Shown here one piece after another: positions 1 to 5,084 of a DNA stretch of 5,391 nt. Location of the stretch: the NCBI GenBank assembly GCA_003152975.1, contig PMBP01000483.1:1-5391 (forward strand), given 5' to 3'. Below the pieces are notes generated by a model. It was given only the letters and a program-made list of their open reading frames with translations, did not search any database and was not told where the DNA came from. The position numbers and the translations under genes are program-made. Source of the stretch: Phycisphaerales bacterium. GTDB taxonomy: Bacteria > Planctomycetota > Phycisphaerae > Sedimentisphaerales > Anaerohalosphaeraceae. Within the stretch, counting starts at the first letter, position 1, and every line of letters starts with the position of its first letter.

Positions 1-24
1 CCCGTCAGTGACGGGGCCTTTTTT
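1..24 (+). terminator. Rho-independent terminator of an upstream gene (left arm probably cut by window edge)
   Basis: CCCGTC (1-6), a 3-nt AGT loop and GACGGG (10-15) form a perfect 6-bp GC-rich stem. GCC and a run of six T residues (19-24) follow. The bases GGCC at 15-18 suggest the stem continues left of the window, pairing with bases I cannot see. The T run lies on the + strand side, so it should end transcription of a rightward gene lying before this window and insulate the next gene. Confidence 0.8.
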
Positions 25-81
25 ATGCGCCAAGACGAAGGCGGTATGGCCTGGAAGCGGCCCCAGCCCCTGCCTTGACGA

Positions 82-273
82 TCACATATTCTTGATTAAG
101 TCGTGGAAGGTCCGAAACTCGTAGGGTATAATCAATGCCCTAAAGGGACGGTTACCGACTATCGCAGCCACCCAGAACAAGGGGTGGCCCTTGAACACTG
201 TCGTAGCGAAATCGCCAACGCAATATCCGTGTCCAGGATTGGAAAACGCATCGTCGTCATAAGAAAGCGGCAT
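82..273 (-). CDS. Doubtful small ORF, 63 codons, unknown function
   Basis: An ATG at 273 (reading leftward) opens 63 codons ending in TGA at 82-84. The product starts MPLSYDDDAF and ends FHDLIKNM, with a hydrophobic middle (PLFWVAAIV). I recognise no family. In favour: it looks protein-like, has a mixed amino-acid composition, and an AGAGG lies just before the ATG. Against: that AGAGG is only 2 nt from the ATG, the start lies 7 bp from the divergent ATG of the PqaA-like gene, and about 60% of third positions are G or C, lower than I would expect beside the GC-rich neighbours. The best promoter candidate for the rightward gene also lies inside it. It could be a real small gene, a decayed gene end or chance. 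Confidence 0.2.
   Translation of the reverse strand: MPLSYDDDAFSNPGHGYCVGDFATTVFKGHPLFWVAAIVGNRPFRALIIPYEFRTFHDLIKNM
104..132 (+). promoter_or_regulatory. Candidate sigma70-type promoter for the PqaA-like gene
   Basis: A perfect TATAAT lies at 127-132. With a 17-bp spacer the -35 position is TGGAAG (104-109), only three of six matches to TTGACA. Transcription would start near 139, giving a leader of about 140 nt before the ATG at 281. The -10 box sits between the arms of an inverted repeat, TAGGG (122-126) and CCCTA (138-142), which could be a small operator or chance. The rest of 25-280 shows no other convincing signal apart from the doubtful minus-strand ORF. Confidence 0.4.
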
Positions 274-280
274 AACCTCT

Positions 281-1672
281 ATGAAAAAGCACAAACCTCT
301 ATTACTGGAAATGGCACTTGTCTTTCGGATGTGGATTGTTTGGATTTTCGTCGGCGCAGCGATTGCGACGGCCGGGCCGCTGGACGAATATGTGGCCAAA
401 CCGGATGCGGCGTACGCGTTTCGGCTCGAGAGCGTGGTGGAGGGGCAGGGAGTAACGGGGTATGTCATCGGCATGACCTCGCAACTGTGGCGATCGGCGG
501 CTGAGGTCAACCGCCCGCGCTGGGATCATTGGGTGCAGATCATCGTCCCGGCGAGAGTATCGAACGACACCGCCCTGCTGATGATTGGCGGCGGCAGCAA
601 CGACAAACCCGCCCCGGACAAACTCAGCGGCATGTTAGTCGAGATCTCTCGACGAACCGGATCGGTCACGGCCGAGATCGCGACGATCCCCAGCGAGCCG
701 CTGAAGTTTGCGGGGGAGGACAGGGAGCGGTCGGAGGATGCGATCATCGCGTATTCGTGGGAGCAGTTCCGCAAGACCGGCGACACAAGCTGGCCGGTGC
801 AGTTGGCGATGGTCAAGTCGGCCGTACGGGCGATGGATACGGTGCAGAAATTTACGGCCGACCTGGCGGGGCGGGAGATGGTGCGGTCGTTTGTCGTAAC
901 GGGGGCTTCCAAGCGCGGCTGGACTACCTGGCTGACGGGGGCGGCGGACAAGCGGGTCCGGGCGATCATTCCGGTGGTCATCGATATGCTCAACACGCAG
1001 GCATCGTTTCGGCACCATCGGGCGGTCTATGGGTTTTACGCGCCGGCCGTGCACGACTATGAGGAGATGGGGATTTTCGAATGGATCCAGTCGCCGGAAT
1101 CCGACCGGCTGATGGCGATCGTGGATCCGTTCAGCTATCGGGACCGGCTTACAATGCCAAAGTTTTTGATCTACGGGACGCAAGACGAGTTTTTCCTGCC
1201 GGATTCGTCGCGTTATTATTTCGACGCCCTGAAGGGGCAAAAATACCTTCGATATGTCCCGAACGCAGGGCACGGTCTCAAGGACAGCGACGCGATCCAG
1301 AGTCTGGCGGCGTTTTTCCAGGCGATCGTCGAGGGCGCCAAGCTGCCGCAGTTTTCGTGGGAACAAACGGGCGGCGAATCGGTAAAGGTGACCGCGGTCG
1401 ATCGGCCCCGGAAGGTCCTGTTGTGGCAAGGGCACAACCCCAAAGCGCGGGATTTTCGGATCGATGTGCTGGGGCCAGTGTGGAAATCGACCGAACTGAC
1501 CGACCAGGGCGGCGGGGTTTATACGGGCAAGGTCGATCGGCTGAGCGAGGGATTCCGGGCCTTCATGGTCGAGCTGACTTACGACAGTTCATTTGGGCGG
1601 GAGTACAAGTTCACCACGCCGGTGTATGTGACGCCGGATACCGAGCCGTTCGCACAGGCGGCGGGGAAATAA
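281..1672 (+). CDS. PhoPQ-activated pathogenicity-related (PqaA-like) secreted alpha/beta-hydrolase
   Basis: The 463-residue product matches the PhoPQ_related family (named after Salmonella PqaA) along its length. Family hallmarks visible are LDEYVAKPD (34-42), MTSQLWRSAAEV (65-76), LMIGGGSN (100-107), GRSEDA-like ERSEDAIIAYSW (149-160), KSAVRAMDTVQ (179-189), GASKRGWTTWL (208-218), VIDMLN (233-238) and FFLPDSS (304-310). The fold is an alpha/beta-hydrolase. The likely triad is Ser210 in GASKRG, Asp302 in GTQDEFF and His331 in NAGHGL (inference by position and motif). The substrate is not established for the family. A C-terminal beta-rich region follows from about residue 365. The N-terminus has KKHK followed by a hydrophobic stretch (about 18-31), consistent with a signal peptide and export. 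ATG 281 is the first start after the in-frame stop at 260-262; ATG 311 or 329 are possible and would shorten the signal. No good Shine-Dalgarno precedes any of them. The gene stands alone and converges on the methyltransferase. Confidence 0.93.
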   Translation: MKKHKPLLLEMALVFRMWIVWIFVGAAIATAGPLDEYVAKPDAAYAFRLESVVEGQGVTGYVIGMTSQLWRSAAEVNRPRWDHWVQIIVPARVSNDTALLMIGGGSNDKPAPDKLSGMLVEISRRTGSVTAEIATIPSEPLKFAGEDRERSEDAIIAYSWEQFRKTGDTSWPVQLAMVKSAVRAMDTVQKFTADLAGREMVRSFVVTGASKRGWTTWLTGAADKRVRAIIPVVIDMLNTQASFRHHRAVYGFYAPAVHDYEEMGIFEWIQSPESDRLMAIVDPFSYRDRLTMPKFLIYGTQDEFFLPDSSRYYFDALKGQKYLRYVPNAGHGLKDSDAIQSLAAFFQAIVEGAKLPQFSWEQTGGESVKVTAVDRPRKVLLWQGHNPKARDFRIDVLGPVWKSTELTDQGGGVYTGKVDRLSEGFRAFMVELTYDSSFGREYKFTTPVYVTPDTEPFAQAAGK

Positions 1673-1681
1673 CCGGGGCGT

Positions 1682-2485
1682 CTATTTGGCGGCGAAGGCC
1701 TTGAAGAAGGTGTAGCAGAAGGTGCCGTCGTCGCGAGTGGCGCGGTAGAGGTCGGCGATACCGCGATCCCATCGGGCCGGATCCGTCAGCCCCGCGGCCA
1801 GGGCCCGATCGCGGACGCCTTCGACCATCGCGTTGAAGGTATTCTTCGAAAATCCCTCGACCCATTCGGGCCTGCTCGAATCCACATATACCATGCGGGG
1901 CGAGACCCGCACCTCCCGGAAACCGGCCTGGACCAGAAGGGGGTAAAGCCGCCGGCCGATGAGGGAATCGCCGCCGAGATCGGCCTGCAGGCGGACGAGG
2001 CAATCGACGGCGTGGGAGGCGAATTCGGATAGGGGGTGGCAGTACCAGGAGCCATGGTCGCCTTCGATGCATTGGATCCGGCCGGAGGGCTTGAGGACCC
2101 GGCGGAGTTCGGCCAGGGCGGCGGCGGGGTCGGAGAGGTGTTCGAGCACAAAGCAGACGAAGACGCCGTCGAAGGAACCATCGTCGAAGGGGAGCTTGAA
2201 GAGGTCGGCCTGTTGAAAGGCGACATTGGCGATACCGCGGGACTGGACCGCCTTTTGTGCGGCCTGAAGGGAGTCGGGGCTGCGGTCGATGGAGAGGAAT
2301 CGGCAACCGGGATTCTTCGGGGCGATCAGGATCGTCTGGGCGCCGGTGCCGCAACCGGCCTCGAGGACGGTGCCGGGATCGAAGAGGGTGTCATGGTGCA
2401 GCAGTTCGGCCAGGGTATTGGCCTGGTCGCTGAGGCGAACGGACTCGCGCGGCGTGTAACCGTGAACATAAGATTCCTGGCTCAT
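1682..2485 (-). CDS. Class I SAM-dependent methyltransferase (UbiE/methyltransferase-11-like)
   Basis: The 267-residue, probably cytoplasmic protein transfers a methyl group from S-adenosylmethionine to an unidentified acceptor. The SAM-binding glycine loop is EAGCGTGAQ (42-50), preceded by the hydrophobic strand TVL. The acidic ribose-binding residue is probably Asp67 in SIDRSPDSL. ADLFKLPFDDGSFD (93-106) is the motif II region, and RVLKPSGRI (129-137) is the strand-5 motif typical of UbiE/Methyltransf_11 proteins. The N-terminal YVHGYTPRESVRLSDQA is typical of a widespread uncharacterised branch with the pattern HGY...RL.DQA before motif I. The C-terminal 120 residues, rich in aromatics and charges, probably form the acceptor-specific part and give no clear clue. 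No transmembrane segment is seen. A sigma70-like promoter lies upstream; the ATG has no convincing Shine-Dalgarno. The stop lies 9 bp from that of the convergent PqaA-like gene. The exact substrate is unknown. Confidence 0.92.
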   Translation of the reverse strand: MSQESYVHGYTPRESVRLSDQANTLAELLHHDTLFDPGTVLEAGCGTGAQTILIAPKNPGCRFLSIDRSPDSLQAAQKAVQSRGIANVAFQQADLFKLPFDDGSFDGVFVCFVLEHLSDPAAALAELRRVLKPSGRIQCIEGDHGSWYCHPLSEFASHAVDCLVRLQADLGGDSLIGRRLYPLLVQAGFREVRVSPRMVYVDSSRPEWVEGFSKNTFNAMVEGVRDRALAAGLTDPARWDRGIADLYRATRDDGTFCYTFFKAFAAK

Positions 2486-2523
2486 CGGGCAGCTTTCAAA
2501 CAGGATCGGTCTTGTCGGAAGGA

Positions 2524-2552
2524 ATTGTACCTTGGGGGCGGCCGGTTTTCAA
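2524..2552 (-). promoter_or_regulatory. Sigma70-like promoter of the methyltransferase gene
   Basis: Read leftward on the minus strand there is TTGAAA (2552-2547), exactly 17 bp, then TACAAT (2529-2524). Each hexamer has five of six consensus matches. Transcription would start near 2517 and give a leader of about 30 nt before the ATG at 2485. This supports the annotated start and shows the gene can be transcribed on its own. Confidence 0.65.
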
Positions 2553-2591
2553 GAGACGGGAATTTTGGGCGGGGCCGAGGGTAAAAATTCC

Positions 2592-2620
2592 TTGCCATTT
2601 TCCGGGAATTGTGGTAAAAG
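2592..2620 (+). promoter_or_regulatory. Sigma70-like promoter of the tRNA-Thr/larE unit
   Basis: TTGCCA (2592-2597, five of six matches to TTGACA) is followed after exactly 17 bp by TAAAAG (2615-2620, four of six matches to TATAAT). The expected start near 2627 is only a few bases before the tRNA 5' end at 2630, which is typical of a tRNA promoter with a very short precursor leader. It is back to back with the methyltransferase promoter and about 40 bp from it. Confidence 0.6.
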
Positions 2621-2629
2621 GATTATTCC

Positions 2630-2701
2630 GCCGATGTAGCGCAACGGTAGCGCACGGCTTTCGTAAAGCCGGGGTTGAGGGTTCAAATCCCTCCATCGGC
2701 T
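2630..2701 (+). tRNA. tRNA-Thr (anticodon CGT)
   Basis: A full cloverleaf can be drawn. The acceptor stem is GCCGATG (2630-2636) with CATCGGC (2694-2700), and the discriminator is T2701. The D stem is GCGC (2639-2642) with GCGC (2650-2653) around the loop AACGGTA. The anticodon stem is CGGCT (2655-2659) with AGCCG (2667-2671); the loop TTCGTAA (2660-2666) places anticodon CGT at 2662-2664, reading the threonine codon ACG. The variable loop is 5 nt. The T stem is GAGGG (2677-2681) with CCCTC (2689-2693) around TTCAAAT. All stems are perfectly paired. CCA is not encoded and must be added after transcription. The 3' end lies one base before the most upstream plausible larE start codon except CTG 2700. 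Confidence 0.97.
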
Positions 2702-2702
2702 G

Positions 2703-3536
2703 TTGGGCATCGAGGAAAAATACAGCCAGTTGCAGCACATCTTACGCGATCTCAAACGCGTGACCATCGCTTTTAGCGGCGGCGTCGATAGCACTTTTTT
2801 GCTGCGGGCGGCAATCGACACACTGGGGGCCGGACAGGTTCTGGCGTGCATCAGCGTGGGACCTTTCGAACCCAAGCATCTGATCGAGCAGGCGAGGAAC
2901 CTGGCGGCCGGATTTTCCGTTCGACTCATCGAGATCGCCGGGGATGAATGCGCTGACGAAGCCCTGACGGCCAACTTGCCGGACCGGTGTTTTCTGTGCA
3001 AGTCGCATCTATTTGAGCGGATGTGGGAGATCGCGCGGGAGCAAGGGTTCGAGCAGGTGCTGTGCGGCAGCAACGCTGACGATCTGAGCGACTTTCGGCC
3101 GGGGCATCGGGCGGTCGAACAGTTCGGTGTGCGGTGTCCGCTGGTGGAGGCGGGATTGAGCAAGCCGGAGATCCGGGAGCTGAGCCGGCGGATCGGGCTG
3201 CCGACGGCCGAGCAGCCGGCGTCGCCATGCCTGGCGTCGCGGATTCCGTACGGCATGGAGATTACGCCTGAGCGGCTCGAACAGATCGAGCAGGCGGAGA
3301 ATTTTCTGCGGGGGCTGGGGTTTGCCGAGTTCAGGGTGCGGCATCATGACACGATCGCGCGGATCGAGGCGCCGACACGGGAGTTTGCGACGATGACGGC
3401 CGAGCCGCTGCGGGGACGTATTGTCGAACGATTCAAGTTGCTGGGTTTCAAGTATGTGTGCCTGGATCTGCAGGGCTTCCGCAGCGGGGCGCTGAACGAG
3501 ACGCTGTCGGACGAGCAGAAAAAATCTTACTCATAA
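2703..3536 (+). CDS. larE: LarE, ATP-dependent sacrificial sulfur transferase (nickel-pincer cofactor synthesis)
   Basis: The 277-residue protein is a PP-loop ATP pyrophosphatase. LarE adenylates the carboxylates of pyridinium biscarboxylic acid mononucleotide and replaces them with thiocarboxylates, a step towards the nickel-pincer nucleotide cofactor first found in lactate racemase LarA. The PP-loop is SGGVDS (25-30). Other family signatures are DRCFLCKSHLF (94-104), GSNADD (122-127), RPG (132-134) and SPCLASRIPYG (174-184). Cys176 in the last motif matches the sulfur-donating cysteine of Lactobacillus plantarum LarE. There are eight cysteines in all (49, 83, 96, 99, 121, 145, 176, 253), so an iron-sulfur-dependent, reusable form cannot be excluded. 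The length is usual. No ATG is possible at the N-terminus. An in-frame stop at 2676 (inside the tRNA) limits the start to CTG 2700, TTG 2703 or TTG 2730. TTG 2703 gives the usual 24 residues before the PP-loop but has no ribosome site. TTG 2730 has GAGGA at 2712-2716, spaced 13 nt. larA, larB and larC are not in the window. Confidence 0.92.
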   Translation: MGIEEKYSQLQHILRDLKRVTIAFSGGVDSTFLLRAAIDTLGAGQVLACISVGPFEPKHLIEQARNLAAGFSVRLIEIAGDECADEALTANLPDRCFLCKSHLFERMWEIAREQGFEQVLCGSNADDLSDFRPGHRAVEQFGVRCPLVEAGLSKPEIRELSRRIGLPTAEQPASPCLASRIPYGMEITPERLEQIEQAENFLRGLGFAEFRVRHHDTIARIEAPTREFATMTAEPLRGRIVERFKLLGFKYVCLDLQGFRSGALNETLSDEQKKSYS

Positions 3537-3610
3537 GCATTTCCATTCATTCGGAATATCCATAAGCTTCAAATCCCGGTTTTGTTCTCTTGTCTCCGAA
3601 ATGAAAACTC

Positions 3611-3639
3611 TTCAAGATTCAGAAACCTTCTGGTAAACT
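3611..3639 (+). promoter_or_regulatory. Weak candidate promoter for the GH10 xylanase gene
   Basis: In the AT-rich stretch 3537-3692, an extended -10-like TGG-TAAACT occurs, with TAAACT (3634-3639) matching four of six. The -35 position after 17 bp is TTCAAG (3611-3616), three of six. Transcription would start near 3646, leaving a leader of about 47 nt. I see no rho-independent terminator behind larE, so read-through from larE is also possible. Confidence 0.35.
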
Positions 3640-3648
3640 AACGGTTAG
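3638..3648 (+). repeat. 11-bp perfect palindrome, possible operator
   Basis: CTAAC-G-GTTAG is a perfect inverted repeat with one central base. It overlaps the last bases of the candidate -10 box and the expected transcription start of the xylanase gene, where a repressor site would be placed. No regulator gene is adjacent and the site is short, so it may be chance. Confidence 0.25.
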
Positions 3649-3682
3649 CGGAATGATTCTTTTTGTTACCGTACTGAATTTC

Positions 3683-3688
3683 AGAGGA
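3683..3688 (+). promoter_or_regulatory. Ribosome binding site of the GH10 xylanase gene
   Basis: AGAGGA lies 4 nt before ATG 3693. It is the clearest Shine-Dalgarno sequence of the window and fixes the start of the xylanase gene. The other three complete protein genes lack one of this quality. Confidence 0.7.
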
Positions 3689-3692
3689 CCCT

Positions 3693-4943
3693 ATGATCAA
3701 CACTCAGACACTTGCGTTGCTGTTGGCATTGGCGGTGGGAGTCGTAGGCAAGGCCCCCGCCCAAAATTCATCCGGTGACTGGGATGGGGCGATCGAAAAA
3801 AATCGCAAGGGAACGCTGTACATTGAAGCGGCCCCGGGGACGCCGATCGTCGTCGAGCAACAGCGGCACGAGTTCTGGTTCGGAGCCGCCCTGGCCAGCC
3901 AGGTCTTTACCGGCCGGATGCGGGCGGAGGACAAGGAGAAATACCTCGATGTCTTCCTGAAGAACTTCAACGCGGCCGTCACCGAAAACGCACTCAAGTG
4001 GCACAGCATGGAAACCCAGCGCGGCAAAGTGGATTACGCGACGGTGGACGCGATCCTCGCCTGGACCGATCAGCACCAGATCCCCCTGCGCGGGCACAAC
4101 ATCTTCTGGGGCGTGCCCAATATGATACAGGATTGGCTCAAGGCCCTGTCCGACGACGAGCTGCGCGAGGTTCTCAAGAATCGCGCGCTGGATATCGGCG
4201 GCCGCTACAAGGGGCGCTTTGCTGAGTATGACCTCAACAACGAGATGATCCACGGGAACTATTACGAGCAGCGGCTCGGTCCCGACATCACGCTGCAGAT
4301 GGCCAACTGGGTGCGGCAGGGCGACCCCAAGGCCGTGCTGTATCTGAACGATTATGACATTCTTACCGGCGTGCGTCTGGACGATTACTGCAAACAGATC
4401 CGCACGCTGCTGGGGCAGGGCGTGCCGATCGGCGGCATCGGCGTGCAGGGGCATCTGCACGGGGAGACCTTCGACCCCAAGGCGCTGAGCAACGCGCTCG
4501 AGAAGCTATCGGAGTTCAATCTGCCGATTCGGGTGACCGAATTCAATATGCCCGGCCAGCGGTCGCAGTATTACAAAGACCGGAACCTGAAGTTAACCGA
4601 GGCCGAGGAACAGGCCAAGGCCAAGAACCTGACAGAATATTACCGGATCTGTTTTGCCCACCCCAAGGTAGAGGGAATTCTGATGTGGGGATTTTGGGAG
4701 GGGGCCAACTGGATCCCGGTTTCGTCGCTGTACAATCGAGATTGGACGCCCACGCCGGCAGCCGACGCCTATCGCGATCTGGTCTATCGCCAGTGGTGGA
4801 CGCAATGGCAGGGACAAGCCGACGCCCAGGGCCGGTGCAGCGTCCGCGCGTTTTTCGGCAAGTACAAGATCAAAGCCGGAACAAAAGAAGTGATGGTTGA
4901 CCTGAAGAAGGCCGACGGCACGAAAACCATTACGATCCAGTAG
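3693..4943 (+). CDS. Secreted endo-1,4-beta-xylanase, glycoside hydrolase family 10, plant-like architecture
   Basis: The 416-residue precursor has a signal peptide (hydrophobic 6-19, likely cleavage after Ala23 in KAPAQ), so the enzyme is exported. It should hydrolyse internal beta-1,4 bonds of xylan with retention. GH10 signs in order are ENALKWHSME (98-107; compare the usual ENEMKW), GHNIFW (134-139), YDLNNEM (179-185) with acid/base Glu184, LYLNDYD (216-222), GIGVQGH (248-254), VTEFNM (281-286) with nucleophile Glu283, and MWGFWEGANWIP (331-342). Residues about 31-75 form a short module before the barrel (IEKNRKGTLYIE, QQRHEFWFGAAL). The C-terminus has a GQADAQGRCSVRAFFGKYKI tail followed by a beta-strand-rich end. 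Both features are known from plant GH10 proteins rather than from classical bacterial xylanases. No dockerin or carbohydrate-binding module of a common type is seen. ATG 3693 is supported by AGAGGA. The gene has its own AT-rich leader and a hairpin downstream. Activity on xylan is inferred from the family, not shown. Confidence 0.94.
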   Translation: MINTQTLALLLALAVGVVGKAPAQNSSGDWDGAIEKNRKGTLYIEAAPGTPIVVEQQRHEFWFGAALASQVFTGRMRAEDKEKYLDVFLKNFNAAVTENALKWHSMETQRGKVDYATVDAILAWTDQHQIPLRGHNIFWGVPNMIQDWLKALSDDELREVLKNRALDIGGRYKGRFAEYDLNNEMIHGNYYEQRLGPDITLQMANWVRQGDPKAVLYLNDYDILTGVRLDDYCKQIRTLLGQGVPIGGIGVQGHLHGETFDPKALSNALEKLSEFNLPIRVTEFNMPGQRSQYYKDRNLKLTEAEEQAKAKNLTEYYRICFAHPKVEGILMWGFWEGANWIPVSSLYNRDWTPTPAADAYRDLVYRQWWTQWQGQADAQGRCSVRAFFGKYKIKAGTKEVMVDLKKADGTKTITIQ

Positions 4944-5004
4944 GTGTTGTGGGCAAGAGTTGAAAAGGTCCACATCCTGATTCCGTGCAGAATATGGAAC
5001 ATAT

Positions 5005-5031
5005 GGGAGGTGGCAATTTGCCCCTCCCTTT
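5005..5031 (+). terminator. Hairpin terminator behind the GH10 gene
   Basis: GGGAGG (5005-5010), a bulged T and GGCA (5012-5015) pair with TGCC (5019-5022) and CCTCCC (5023-5028) around a 3-nt loop. This gives ten base pairs with one bulge. Only three T residues (5029-5031) follow, so termination may be partial or factor-assisted. It lies about 60 nt after the xylanase stop codon. Confidence 0.55.
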
Positions 5032-5050
5032 GAACGAAATTGCGCTTTGA

Positions 5051-5070
5051 GGGGCTGTTGGAAAAGCCCC
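5051..5070. repeat. Inverted repeat between convergent genes
   Basis: GGGGCT (5051-5056) and AGCCCC (5065-5070) form a 6-bp perfect stem with an 8-nt loop. There is no T tract on either side. It lies 12 nt beyond the tandem stops of the minus-strand gene and might help end that transcript. The loop base TTGGAA (5058-5063) can instead pair with TTCCAA (5075-5080), so two alternative folds exist. Confidence 0.4.
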
Positions 5071-5084
5071 ACTGTTCCAAATTA

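Noticed and set aside
311..331. TGGCAC near 313 as a sigma54 (-24) element
   Set aside because: The matching -12 TTGC element is not at the required spacing, and the site lies within the coding start of the PqaA-like gene.
526..1435. Long minus-strand and alternative-frame ORFs within the PqaA-like gene
   Set aside because: They have arginine- and proline-rich, low-information translations typical of GC-rich shadow frames and overlap a clearly homologous gene in the + frame.
2036..2584. Plus-strand ORF of 182 codons opposite the methyltransferase
   Set aside because: It is Gly/Glu/Ala-rich antisense of a gene with clear SAM-binding motifs, and it shares no recognisable motif itself.
2630..2701. 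tRNA 3' end as an integration (att) site
   Set aside because: No duplicate of the tRNA 3' end is seen elsewhere in the window, no integrase is present, and the gene directly downstream is a normal-composition larE.
2549..3256. Minus-strand ORF of 235 codons spanning the tRNA and larE
   Set aside because: It reads through a perfect tRNA gene and opposite a conserved PP-loop enzyme, so it is a shadow frame.
3768..4460. Minus-strand ORF of 230 codons opposite the GH10 gene
   Set aside because: It is an antisense mirror of a gene with both catalytic glutamates and all family motifs, with no ribosome site or motif of its own.
4593..5080. Minus-strand ORFs crossing the end of the GH10 gene and the hairpin region
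   Set aside because: They run through the xylanase coding end and the terminator-like hairpins and show no family resemblance. The real minus-strand frame ends at 5085.
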